64,000 nucleotides of DNA. Origin: Acidimicrobiia bacterium. GTDB lineage: Bacteria; Actinomycetota; Acidimicrobiia; Spongiisociales; Spongiisociaceae. The notes below the pieces were generated by a model, which was not told the origin of the DNA, ran no database searches, and saw only the letters and a program-made list of their open reading frames with translations. The DNA lies in the NCBI GenBank assembly GCA_009841075.1, contig VXMP01000090.1, positions 1 through 64,000 on the forward strand. The letters are read 5' to 3'. Numbering within the stretch: position 1 is the first letter of the stretch; each line of letters opens with the position of its first letter. Below are positions 31,199 to 40,559 of the stretch, in pieces. Made by a program: the position numbers and the translations under genes.

Positions 31199-32311
31199 TT
31201 GAGTACCCAAGTTATCTCGGGCTTCAGGCAGGAAAAAACTTTTCAGATGCAAGGCCAATCCGATGCTTCCCCTTCTATGCCGAGCGGGCAGGCCAAAACC
31301 AGATCGTTTTTCTGGCCGGTATTTGTTGCAGTGGTGGTGTTGTGTGCGGCGGTGCCATTGGGTCTCTGGTTCGTAACCGTCCCCTATTACGCCACCTGGC
31401 CGGGCCCGGTCAAAGAGGTGGTGGACTACATCAGCATAGAAGAAGGCCCGACTGTTCATCCCCTGAACGGAGACCTCTATTTGCTTACCGTCAGCCTGCA
31501 GGAAGTGAACGTCTACGGGGTGGTGGAGGGTTGGCTTGATCCCGACGTGGATCTGGTAGGCCGTTGGAACATACGTCCCGAAGGGGTTACGCCGGAGGAG
31601 TATCGGCAGGCCAACCTGACCGCGATGGAAAGGTCCATGGATAACGCGGTGGTGGCGGCTCTTGATTATCTGGAAATACCCATCGAACGGGGTGTAGGTG
31701 GGGTGCGGGTGGCATCGGTGTTGCCGGACGGCCCGGCCGCAGGGATTGTCGAAGTGGGTGACGTGGTGGTAGCGGTGGGAGGCACCCCGGTAACCAGTCG
31801 AGCCGAGGCGATCGAGACGATCTCTTCCCGGGCGGTCGACGACCTGGTGGTTCTGGATGTCTTGCGGGAAGAGGAGCGGGTCAACCTCAACGTGACCTTG
31901 GGGGAGCACGTCGACTTTCCGGGCCAACCCATGGTCGGGGTAGGTTTGGAGGTTTATCCCCCCCCGGCGGAAATACCTTTCGAAATCGAAATCGACCGGG
32001 CTACTTCGGGTGGAGGCCCGTCGGCGGGGATGATGTACAGCCTGGGGCTGATCGATCTTCTCACCGAAGAGGACCTGGTGGGAGGCAAGATCGTGGCCGG
32101 GACCGGCACCATTTCGCCGGACGGGGTGGTCGGTCCGATCGGCGGTATCCGCCAGAAGGTGATCGCCGCCCAAGACGCCGGGGCCGGATTCATCCTGGTA
32201 CCAGAGGATAATTATGCGGACGCCCTGACCGTTAAAGGAGATGCGGTGGAAATCTTTTCGATTTCGACCATAGACGAGGCGGTTGAAGCCCTAAGGGAAG
32301 CGGGCGGTTAG
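31199..32311 (+). CDS. PDZ/Lon-like S16 protease (YlbL-type)
   Basis: N-terminal TM, PDZ-like region, TSGGGPSAGMMYSLGLIDLL (Ser) and GVVGPIGGIRQKVIAA (Lys) dyad motifs. Confidence 0.88.
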   Translation: MSTQVISGFRQEKTFQMQGQSDASPSMPSGQAKTRSFFWPVFVAVVVLCAAVPLGLWFVTVPYYATWPGPVKEVVDYISIEEGPTVHPLNGDLYLLTVSLQEVNVYGVVEGWLDPDVDLVGRWNIRPEGVTPEEYRQANLTAMERSMDNAVVAALDYLEIPIERGVGGVRVASVLPDGPAAGIVEVGDVVVAVGGTPVTSRAEAIETISSRAVDDLVVLDVLREEERVNLNVTLGEHVDFPGQPMVGVGLEVYPPPAEIPFEIEIDRATSGGGPSAGMMYSLGLIDLLTEEDLVGGKIVAGTGTISPDGVVGPIGGIRQKVIAAQDAGAGFILVPEDNYADALTVKGDAVEIFSISTIDEAVEALREAGG

Positions 32312-32335
32312 GCCCATCGCCGATTGATAGTCGAT

Positions 32336-32367
32336 TTATCCAGAATCTTATTCCCTATTTATCCACA
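32336..32367 (+). promoter_or_regulatory. Two DnaA-box-like 9-mers
   Basis: TTATCCAGA (32336-32344) and TTATCCACA (32359-32367), same orientation, 23 bp apart. Confidence 0.5.
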
Positions 32368-32387
32368 ATCCGGTAGGCTTACTCACA

Positions 32388-33416
32388 ATGAGTCGGGATG
32401 TTCCTAGCACAGATTTTGAACAGGTGACCTTCGGAAGAACCCTGTTCGGATACGATCCGGAGGAGGTACGCGCCTTCGTAGAAGAGGCCGGAAAGCGCAT
32501 CGCCGAGCTGTCGGAGTTGGTACATGGCGGCCCCTCCCAACCCCAGGCTGTAGACGATTACCACCTCTCTCAGGCCAAAGAGGAAGCGATGGCGCTAAGG
32601 AAAGCGGCCTGGGAGGCGGCCTTGGCGATGTTGGAGTCGGCCGGCGCCGAGGTGGCTTCCATGCGGAGCCAGGCGGAACAGGAAGCCTTGGAGATAATCG
32701 ACGAAGCCGAGCGTCGGGCGGTGCGAAATCGGGTAGCGGCCCGAAGGGACAGCAAAAACACCCTGGCCAACGCTCGGGCCGAGCACGATCGCCTGGTTGA
32801 CATGGCGAAACGTCTCAGCCAGGAAATAATGGCCGGAAAGGTGACCGATGAGAGGCCGGACGGAGAGGAGTGGGCGCAGATGATGGCGGGAACCACCCGG
32901 TATCCGGTGGTATCCATTCCGTCTATTCCCCCAAGCGAAGCGGATGAAAACGCCACGATACGTATTATCCATCCGGTGGAGGCCGAAGAAGCGGAGCTAA
33001 AGGATGTACCCCGACCTGCCCAAGAAAACGGGGGTGCCTATTCCCCGGTACCTAATCCGGATTGGGCGGATGGTTCCCGAACCATCCGCGTGGTAGAAAC
33101 GTCTCCCCCTCCATCGAAGGACGAGGTAGACGGGGTGGAGATGGCTCGGGAAGTGGCTTCCCTCAAAGCGGTCCAAGCCGAGCAGGAAAGCAAAGAACCC
33201 GAAGCCCACCCGGATTATCCGCCTCAGAAGCCGGCCGTCTCGACTAATGGCCACCGGCGCAGGAGCCGGGAAACCCGGCCGGTAGCTCCTCCTAACCGGG
33301 AGAACCGTGAGAACGGGCGGGCAAATGAGAACGGGCAGGCACTTGAAAAGGATTCATCGGTGCACGATGAATTGACCCGGCTGTTCACCCGTTTACGTGA
33401 ACTCGCCCCCCGCTAG
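32388..33416 (+). CDS. DivIVA-domain-like coiled-coil protein
   Basis: DFEQVTFGRTLFGYDPEEVRAFVEEAGKRIAEL, then coiled coil and disordered tail. Confidence 0.65.
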   Translation: MSRDVPSTDFEQVTFGRTLFGYDPEEVRAFVEEAGKRIAELSELVHGGPSQPQAVDDYHLSQAKEEAMALRKAAWEAALAMLESAGAEVASMRSQAEQEALEIIDEAERRAVRNRVAARRDSKNTLANARAEHDRLVDMAKRLSQEIMAGKVTDERPDGEEWAQMMAGTTRYPVVSIPSIPPSEADENATIRIIHPVEAEEAELKDVPRPAQENGGAYSPVPNPDWADGSRTIRVVETSPPPSKDEVDGVEMAREVASLKAVQAEQESKEPEAHPDYPPQKPAVSTNGHRRRSRETRPVAPPNRENRENGRANENGQALEKDSSVHDELTRLFTRLRELAPR

Positions 33417-34404
33417 AGGAGACAACCCCCCTCCCCGGGTCACCGTGCTGACCGGTTACCTAGGTGCCGGCAAGACTACCCTGGTCAACCATCTGCTCTC
33501 CGCCGACCACGGCTATCGCATCGCGGTGATCGTCAACGAGGCAGGTGACATCGGCATCGACGGCGACCTGGTGGTGTCGTCGGACGAGGAAGTGATCGAG
33601 ATGGCGAACGGCTGCGTATGCTGCACCCTTTCGGTTCGACAAGACCTGACCGCCACCCTCAAAAAGCTACTGGAGCGACCGGATTCGCCTCGATATTTTC
33701 TGATAGAGGCCAGCGGCTTGGCCGACCCGGTACCCCTCACCCAGGCCTTGTTCGTGGACGGTTTGGCCGACCAACTGGTCTTGGACGGAGTGATCACCAT
33801 GGTCGATTCCCAGCACATTGAGCACCATTTGGACCGGTTCGACTCCAACCCGACCGACAGCCGGGCGGCCGATCAGATCCTGTGCGCCGATCGCATAGTT
33901 CTTAACAAGACCGATCTGGTAGGTACGTCCGACTGCGATCGGATCGAGGGACGTATCCGCACCCTCAACAGCACCGCTCCACTGATCAGAACCAGATACG
34001 CTCGGGTCGATCCGGGCCTGCTCCTCGGGATCGGAGCCTTTGATCCGGCCCGCCAAGCCGTTGAATCAGGTCGCTTCGGAATCGAATCCGAACCGGCGGA
34101 CCACACCCTACAGGCCACCAGTCTGGAGGTATTCGACGAGCTGGACCGGACGCGTCTGTTGGCCTGGTTGCAGGCCCTGGTCGATGACCGGGCGGAGGAT
34201 ATCCACCGGATCAAGGGCATACTGGCCCTGGCCGGAGAGACCCAACCCATTGTCTTGCAGGGTATTCGTTCCGTGTTCGAGTTGTATCCAGGAGGATCAT
34301 GGTCGGAGGGTCGTTCCAGCCGCCTGGTGGTGATCGGACGGGACCTGGACGAGGAGATGTTGCGGGAGGGTCTGGCCGGATGTCGGGCGGAGCAAACGCA
34401 CTAA
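33397..34404 (+). CDS. CobW/G3E-family GTPase (metal chaperone-like)
   Basis: VLTGYLGAGKTTLVNHLL, NEAGDIGIDGDLV, ANGCVCCTL (CxCC); the 20-nt overlap with the upstream gene leaves the start uncertain. Confidence 0.88.
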   Translation: MNSPPARGDNPPPRVTVLTGYLGAGKTTLVNHLLSADHGYRIAVIVNEAGDIGIDGDLVVSSDEEVIEMANGCVCCTLSVRQDLTATLKKLLERPDSPRYFLIEASGLADPVPLTQALFVDGLADQLVLDGVITMVDSQHIEHHLDRFDSNPTDSRAADQILCADRIVLNKTDLVGTSDCDRIEGRIRTLNSTAPLIRTRYARVDPGLLLGIGAFDPARQAVESGRFGIESEPADHTLQATSLEVFDELDRTRLLAWLQALVDDRAEDIHRIKGILALAGETQPIVLQGIRSVFELYPGGSWSEGRSSRLVVIGRDLDEEMLREGLAGCRAEQTH

Positions 34405-35567
34405 TGCCGGAAAATGAGGCGACCCGACTTCTGGTCTGGACCGAGTCGAACATGGGGCTTCTGGCTGAAATAGGGGAGGAGTTCGAGCGGAACAGGCCCT
34501 TTGCCGACATCAGAATCGGAGTGTCCCTTCATTTGGAGGTTAAGACCGCCGCCCTGTTGCTGATGCTCCGAAAAGGAGGGGCGGAGGTGGTGGCGGTGGG
34601 GAACTACGGCACCACCCAGGACCACATAGTCGAATTGCTACAAGATCGGGGGATAGATGCCCGGGGTAGCGGCGCCGACAGCCGCGAGCGGCATCTTGAT
34701 CTGGTCAGGTCGGTGGTGGAATCCTCGCCCCACCTTCTGTTGGACAACGGGGCGGACCTGATCAGGTTGGCGTGCGACCTGGGGCAGGAGGTGATCGGCG
34801 CAACCGAGGAAACCACCTCCGGCCACATGCGGTTGGAGACCGAGTTGGCCGGTCGGGTGCCGTTCCCGGTGATAGTGGTCAACGACTCGCCGCTTAAGGC
34901 GATAGTCGAGAACCGGCATGCGGTGGGCCAGTCGGTGTACGAATCCTTCTGTCGACTGACCAACCTGATGCCCCAATCCAAGACCCTGTTGGTGGTGGGA
35001 TACGGATGGTGCGGGAGGGGTATCGCCCACTACGCCCGGTCGAACGGGATGCAGGTTCGGGTGGCCGAGGCGGATGAGATCAAGGCGCTGGAGGCGGCGG
35101 TGGACGGCTTTCCGGTCGGGTCGGTGCACGAGATGATCGGAGTCGCCAACCTGGTTATCACCGCTACCGGTGCCCCCCGAGTAGTGGACGAAGCCGCCCT
35201 AAGCCTCCTTCAAGACGGTGCTTTGCTCGCCAATGCGGGACATTTCGACCGGGAAATCGACCTGGAGGCCCTGGACGGTATGACGGCCAAAACCATTTCG
35301 CTCGGCAACACCATAGAACGACATGTGTTGCGGGACGGCAGAACGGTGGATCTGATCGCCCGGGGGCGCATGATCAACCTGGCCGGAGAGGGAGCGAAGG
35401 GGAACAGCATCCATTCCATGGACCTGGGCCTCGCCCTCCAGGCCCGATCCCTGGAGCGGATCCTATCGGGGCATGAGGGCTTGGCGGCCGGACCACAACC
35501 CGTTCCCGACGATATCAATCGGGGTCTGGCCCGCCGGTTTATAGCCACTTTGGGGAAGTCCGGCTAG
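34404..35567 (+). CDS. ahcY: S-adenosylhomocysteine hydrolase-like
   Basis: GATEETTSGHMRL, VVGYGWCGRGIAHYARSNG, NAGHFDREIDLEAL; start overlaps the CobW stop as TAATG. Confidence 0.85.
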   Translation: MPENEATRLLVWTESNMGLLAEIGEEFERNRPFADIRIGVSLHLEVKTAALLLMLRKGGAEVVAVGNYGTTQDHIVELLQDRGIDARGSGADSRERHLDLVRSVVESSPHLLLDNGADLIRLACDLGQEVIGATEETTSGHMRLETELAGRVPFPVIVVNDSPLKAIVENRHAVGQSVYESFCRLTNLMPQSKTLLVVGYGWCGRGIAHYARSNGMQVRVAEADEIKALEAAVDGFPVGSVHEMIGVANLVITATGAPRVVDEAALSLLQDGALLANAGHFDREIDLEALDGMTAKTISLGNTIERHVLRDGRTVDLIARGRMINLAGEGAKGNSIHSMDLGLALQARSLERILSGHEGLAAGPQPVPDDINRGLARRFIATLGKSG

Positions 35568-35653
35568 GTGGGGATACAGGCCACGTTTTGGTTGTCTATT
35601 CTTAGGGTCAGGGTAAAACCGAAATTGTCGAGACCGGAGGAGGAGATCCGCAA

Positions 35654-36658
35654 GTGATAAAAACAATCCAAACCCTAACCCGAAAAAGTTGGTTGGCCGG
35701 GTTGGTCGTGCTGGCCCTGGTAGCGGCGGCCTGCGGCGATGACGACGAAGGACGTGATCCCGATGCCCCGATTCGGATCGCCATGGTCGGGCCGAGCGCT
35801 TCCAACGACCTGGCCTTCACCCAGAGCATGGTCGATTCTTTGGACCGTCTGGGGCAGGAACACGACATCGAGGTGGACATCACCGACGGCACCTTTGTCA
35901 TCGAAGACGCGGCGGTGGCGATCCGCGGCTACGCCGAGGACGGATTCGACATCGTTCTCGCCCACGGGTCCCAGTTCGGTGGCTCACTCTCAGAGATAGC
36001 TCCCGACTATCCCGACACCTACTTCGCCTGGGGTACCAGCGCCGACACCTTCGGCCTGGAAAACGTCTACTCCTACAGCGTTAAGGCGGATCAGGGGGGC
36101 TACATAAACGGTGTGATGGCCGGTCACCTAACCGAGTCGAATATCGTGGGAGTGGTCGGACCGATCGAAGTGGGGGACATCAAGGCCTATATAGACGGGT
36201 TTGCCAACGGGGTGAAATCGGTGGACTCCGCGATCACGGTCAACATCAACTACATCGACTCCTTCAGCGACGTGGCCCTGGCCGCCGAGGCCGCCCAAGC
36301 CCATGTCGATGCCGGTGCCGACGTGCTGACCGGGGTTTCGCAGATGACGGTGGGAGCCACCGGAGTAGCCAACGATCACGGCGTCATCTGGTTCGGCTCG
36401 CAGTCGGATCAGACCCCGCTCGGTGAGGACATCGTGGTGGCGTCCCAGATCTATAACTGGGATTACCAGCTAGGCGAGATCGTCGATGATCTGCTGGCCG
36501 GCGTAAAGAACGGGCGGGTTATCACCGCCGACTTCAACAACGGCGGGTTGTCGATGGCCTACAACCCCGGTTTCGCCCTTCCGTCCGCAGTGAGGGCCGC
36601 CGCCGACGAAACCGAGGCAGGCATTCGGGACGGTTCCATTTCCACCGGCTACGAATAA
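35654..36658 (+). CDS. BMP-family ABC transporter substrate-binding lipoprotein
   Basis: Lipobox LVAAACGDD; BMP-type motifs DLAFTQSMVDSL, AGHLTESNIVGVVGPI. Confidence 0.85.
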   Translation: MIKTIQTLTRKSWLAGLVVLALVAAACGDDDEGRDPDAPIRIAMVGPSASNDLAFTQSMVDSLDRLGQEHDIEVDITDGTFVIEDAAVAIRGYAEDGFDIVLAHGSQFGGSLSEIAPDYPDTYFAWGTSADTFGLENVYSYSVKADQGGYINGVMAGHLTESNIVGVVGPIEVGDIKAYIDGFANGVKSVDSAITVNINYIDSFSDVALAAEAAQAHVDAGADVLTGVSQMTVGATGVANDHGVIWFGSQSDQTPLGEDIVVASQIYNWDYQLGEIVDDLLAGVKNGRVITADFNNGGLSMAYNPGFALPSAVRAAADETEAGIRDGSISTGYE

Positions 36659-36688
36659 GAGGACAGACTTTCTTAGAAAAGATTTGAG

Positions 36689-36741
36689 TTAGGTCGGGTG
36701 CGCCGCCCTTCCGGCAAAGCCGGACGGTGTGCCCGCCCTAA
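36689..36741 (+). other. Long imperfect intergenic hairpin between the BMP and permease genes
   Basis: TTAGGTCGGGTGCGCCGCCCTTCCGGCAAAGCCGGACGGTGTGCCCGCCCTAA; outer TTAGG/CCTAA, middle GGGTGCGCCG/CGGTGTGCCC (with G-U), inner CCGG/CCGG. Confidence 0.7.
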
Positions 36742-36812
36742 CCTCTTGATGTTCGGAGTTTGATCTGATCTCGAAGCGCAGAATCTTTCTGGCGCGTATC
36801 GCCGGACCGGGC

Positions 36813-37925
36813 GTGCTGATCGGGGCGGTGCTGGCCGCCGGACTGATCGGCGCGGTCATGCTGCTCGTTCTGGGGGCTAATCCGCTGACCGGCTACGCCG
36901 CCCTGATCGACGGGGCCTTCGGAGGTACCAAGAACCTGGCCAACAGCGCCCTGAAAGCCATGCCTCTGCTGCTGGTGGGGGCCGGTATAACCGTGGCCTT
37001 CCGGACCGGGGTGATCAACATCGGTGGGGAGGGTCAGATCATCGCCGGGGCCATCCTCTCCACCCTGCTGGTTCTGGCCCTGCCCGACGTACCACGCCTG
37101 ATCCTGTTGCCGTCCGCCTTTCTGTTCGGGGCTATCGGGGGTGCCATCTGGGGTGGTATGGCCGGTGCGCTCAAGTCCTATGCCGGGGTCAACGAGATCC
37201 TCAGCACCATCATGCTCAACATCATCGCCGTCCAGATTCTCAACCTGCTGCTGAGGGGGCCGTTGATGGATCCCGGCGAGATCGAACGAGGCTCGCGTAT
37301 CCCCCATACGGAGCGGCTGAGCGGCAACGCCGACCTTCCCATACTGCCCGGCGGCACCCGACTGCATTTCGGGGTGATAGTGGCGGTGGTCATGGCGGTG
37401 GTCTGCTACGTCCTGCTGTTCCGCACCACCCAAGGTCTCCGCCTGCGGGCCTCCGGCCACAACCCCTTCGCCTCCCTTTATGCGGGGATGTCGGTGAAGC
37501 GCAACGTGGTGCTGGCCTTCATGTACAGCGGGGCCATGTGCGGGCTGGCCGGGGTGACCCTGGTGTTCGGCAGCGAAGGGCATCGGCTGGCAACCGACGG
37601 CGGAGCGACTACTTTTACCGGCGCGGCCGGGTTCAATGGCATCGTGGCCGCCCTGTTCGGCGGGCTCCATCCGTTGTGGACCATTCCGGCCTCCTTCCTG
37701 TTCGGTGCCCTGCTGGTGGGGGCCAACGCCATGCAACGAGAGGTACAGGTTCCGGCCGCCCTGATCCTCGGGCTGAACGGGCTGGTGGTGGTCTTCGTGG
37801 TAGCCAGCCTTCAGACCAGGGTGAGGCTGGCCCAGATCGCCTCCCGACTTCGCGGCGAGGAACAAGCGGATCTCTCCCTATCAGACGAGGCGAGCTCAGC
37901 CGAGGCCGGGGCGGATACCTCGTGA
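36813..37925 (+). CDS. ABC transporter permease (BMP-type nucleoside transporter)
   Basis: GAGITVAFRTGVINIGGEGQIIAGAI; true start may lie upstream (CTG 36765). Confidence 0.85.
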   Translation: MLIGAVLAAGLIGAVMLLVLGANPLTGYAALIDGAFGGTKNLANSALKAMPLLLVGAGITVAFRTGVINIGGEGQIIAGAILSTLLVLALPDVPRLILLPSAFLFGAIGGAIWGGMAGALKSYAGVNEILSTIMLNIIAVQILNLLLRGPLMDPGEIERGSRIPHTERLSGNADLPILPGGTRLHFGVIVAVVMAVVCYVLLFRTTQGLRLRASGHNPFASLYAGMSVKRNVVLAFMYSGAMCGLAGVTLVFGSEGHRLATDGGATTFTGAAGFNGIVAALFGGLHPLWTIPASFLFGALLVGANAMQREVQVPAALILGLNGLVVVFVVASLQTRVRLAQIASRLRGEEQADLSLSDEASSAEAGADTS

Positions 37926-38854
37926 GCGACTTCTTCACCGCCACGGTTTTGTTGGCCACCTTGGCTTCGGGTATCCGGCTGGCCACGCCGTTCCTGCTGG
38001 CGGCGCTGGGCGAAACGCTCGGGCAGAAAAGCGGGGTGCTGAACCTGGGGGTGGAGGGGGTGATGCTGTTAGGGGCCTACGGTGCCTACTACGCCACCCT
38101 CCGCACCGACAGCGTTCTGATCGGCATCGGGGTGGGGGTACTGGTAGGAGCGTTCATGGGGGTGGTCTACGGCGTGGTAACCCTGGCGCTCAAGGCGGAG
38201 CAGGGCATCAGCGGGATCGGTATCTTCATCTTTGGCCTGGGCATCAGCGACCTGCTCTTCCAGAAGCAGGTGGGAACCCCCACCCCCATCGACGGCCTGG
38301 GCCACTTCTCGATTCCGGTTCTCGGCGACCTGCCCCTGATAGGGGAGGCGCTTTTCCAGCAGAACGTGCTGGTGTATGTGGCCTTTCTGCTGGTTCCTGC
38401 CCTGTGGTTCGTGATCAACCGCACCACCTTCGGGCTGAACGTCAAGGCGGTGGGCGAAACCCCGGAAGCGGCCGACAGCCTGGGCGTGAGCGTGGACCGT
38501 ACCCGCTACATCACCATCATCGTCGGAAACGCCATGGCCGGACTGGCCGGGGCCGCCCTGGCGCTGGAGCTGGCGATCTTCCAGCAGAACCTGACCAACG
38601 GGCACGGGTTCATTGCCATCGCCCTGGTCTACTTCGGGGCGTGGCGTCCCTCCGGCGTGATGGCCGGAGCCTTGGTGTTCGGCCTGATCCAGGCGATGGT
38701 CCTGCAGTGGAAGACGCTGGGGATCGTGGTAGGCACCACTGCCAGCATCGTCGGTATGTTCCCGGCGGTGCTGACCATCCTGGTATTGGTGGTGGTTTCC
38801 CGAGGTACGGGAGCGCCGGCCGCCCTGACCCGACCCTTCGAGCGAGGGCACTAG
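37922..38854 (+). CDS. ABC transporter permease (BMP-type nucleoside transporter)
   Basis: LAALGETLGQKSGVLNLGVEGVMLLGAYGAYYA; GTG start overlaps upstream stop (GTGA). Confidence 0.88.
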   Translation: MSDFFTATVLLATLASGIRLATPFLLAALGETLGQKSGVLNLGVEGVMLLGAYGAYYATLRTDSVLIGIGVGVLVGAFMGVVYGVVTLALKAEQGISGIGIFIFGLGISDLLFQKQVGTPTPIDGLGHFSIPVLGDLPLIGEALFQQNVLVYVAFLLVPALWFVINRTTFGLNVKAVGETPEAADSLGVSVDRTRYITIIVGNAMAGLAGAALALELAIFQQNLTNGHGFIAIALVYFGAWRPSGVMAGALVFGLIQAMVLQWKTLGIVVGTTASIVGMFPAVLTILVLVVVSRGTGAPAALTRPFERGH

Positions 38855-38857
38855 CTG

Positions 38858-40399
38858 ATGACCGACACCACCAACGGCGAGGTTCTGCTTGAGCTGGACG
38901 GCATAACCAAGCAGTTTCCGGGTGTGCTGGCCAACGACCGGGTGGACTTCGACGTGAAGAGCGGAGAGGTACACACCCTGTTGGGCGAGAACGGTGCGGG
39001 CAAGAGCACCTTGATGAAAATCCTCTACGGCCTCTACAACGCCGACGAGGGCGAGATCCGTCTGCGGGGCAATCCGGTCACGATCAGCTCCCCCTCCGAC
39101 GCCATAGAGCAGGGCATTGGGATGATCCATCAGCACTTTATGCTGGTACCCACCCTCACCGTCGCCGAGAACGTGGCGCTGGGCCTGCCCTCCTCCAAGC
39201 GAATGTTGATGGACCTCACACCGGTTCGGCAACGGATTCGGGAGCTCTCCGACACCTACGGCCTGGCGGTCGACCCCGACTCTTATATCTGGCAGCTGGC
39301 GGTGGGGGAACGCCAACGGGTAGAGATTCTCAAGGCGATCTACCGGGACGTGTCCCTGCTCATCCTGGACGAGCCCACCTCGGTGCTCACCCCCGCCGAG
39401 GTAGATGACCTCTTCGAGACCCTGCGCCAGATGACCCGAGGGGGACGGGGTCTGGTTTTCATCTCCCACAAGCTCCACGAGGTTATGGCGTTGTCCGACC
39501 GCATCACCGTGCTGAGATTGGGGCGGGTCACCGGACGGACCACTCCGGCGGAGACCAGTCGGGAGGACCTGGCGCACATGATGGTGGGCAGGCAGGTGAA
39601 GCTGGCCCCCACCCGAACCGATTCCACCGTCGGGGAGGCCCGGCTGACAGTTCGAGGGCTGAACGTGATCGGAGACCGGGGAACACCGGCGGTGACCGAT
39701 CTGGATATAGAGGTTCGAAGCGGCGAGGTGGTGGGTATAGCCGGTGTGTCCGGCAACGGTCAGCGGGAGCTGGCGGAGGCTTTATCGGGCCTGCGCCCGG
39801 TCGCCTCCGGGGAGGTGATTATCAACGGGACCGACACCACCAACCGAAGTCCCAAGGAGATCAGACGACTGTCGGTGTCCTACATACCGGAGGAGCGGAT
39901 GAGAGACGGCACGGTGGCCGAGTTCAGCGTGGCCGAGAACCTGATCCTCACCGACCATGACCTTCCGCCGATCAGCCGCCGGGGGTTCTTGGATTTCAAC
40001 CAGATCAAGCAGGTGGGTTCGGCGCTGGTCAAACGCTTCACCGTCAAAACGCCCACCCTGGAGACGCCCACCTCCAGCCTTTCCGGGGGGAACATCCAGA
40101 AGCTAATCATCGCCCGCGAGCTATCGGGCGACCCCGAGCTGCTGATCGCCGCCCAACCCACCCGTGGGGTGGACATCGGTGCCGCAGAGTACATCCATTC
40201 GGTCCTGATGGGACAGCGCGCCCAGGGCACCGCCATCCTGCTCATCTCCGAGGACCTGGACGAGGTGATGGGCCTGGCCGACCGGATCGCGGTCATGTTC
40301 GAGGGAAGGATCATGGGGGTTCTCGACCGAGCCGAGGCCACCATCTCCCGTCTCGGCCTACTGATGGCAGGCGTAGAGGAACCCAACGACTCGGAGTAG
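38858..40399 (+). CDS. ABC transporter ATP-binding protein (tandem NBDs, sugar/nucleoside type)
   Basis: GENGAGKSTLMKILYGLY, ILDEPTSVLTPAEV, SLSGGNIQKLIIAREL. Confidence 0.92.
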   Translation: MTDTTNGEVLLELDGITKQFPGVLANDRVDFDVKSGEVHTLLGENGAGKSTLMKILYGLYNADEGEIRLRGNPVTISSPSDAIEQGIGMIHQHFMLVPTLTVAENVALGLPSSKRMLMDLTPVRQRIRELSDTYGLAVDPDSYIWQLAVGERQRVEILKAIYRDVSLLILDEPTSVLTPAEVDDLFETLRQMTRGGRGLVFISHKLHEVMALSDRITVLRLGRVTGRTTPAETSREDLAHMMVGRQVKLAPTRTDSTVGEARLTVRGLNVIGDRGTPAVTDLDIEVRSGEVVGIAGVSGNGQRELAEALSGLRPVASGEVIINGTDTTNRSPKEIRRLSVSYIPEERMRDGTVAEFSVAENLILTDHDLPPISRRGFLDFNQIKQVGSALVKRFTVKTPTLETPTSSLSGGNIQKLIIARELSGDPELLIAAQPTRGVDIGAAEYIHSVLMGQRAQGTAILLISEDLDEVMGLADRIAVMFEGRIMGVLDRAEATISRLGLLMAGVEEPNDSE

Positions 40400-40559
40400 G
40401 GGGAGGACAGAGGTCACCCGAACCTTATGGGTGTCGGTGGTTTCCGATATAATTCCACCTGAACAGGCTGAGGACCGCCGGGTTACCGAGGCACCCTTTG
40501 GTTAGGGTTTACCGAGTTAAACGAACCGTGGATCTCTGTCCGCACCGAAGGGAGCCGTC

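Noticed and set aside
31958-31965. C8 tract in the Lon/PDZ protease gene as a phase-variation site
   Set aside because: Short, in a high-GC genome and in a housekeeping-type gene; no family precedent. Used only as a comparison for the G9 tract.
38069-39577. 502-aa minus-strand ORF across the ABC permease and ATPase genes
   Set aside because: Spans two clear sense genes, low-complexity translation; a GC-bias artefact. The same applies to 36738..37865 -.
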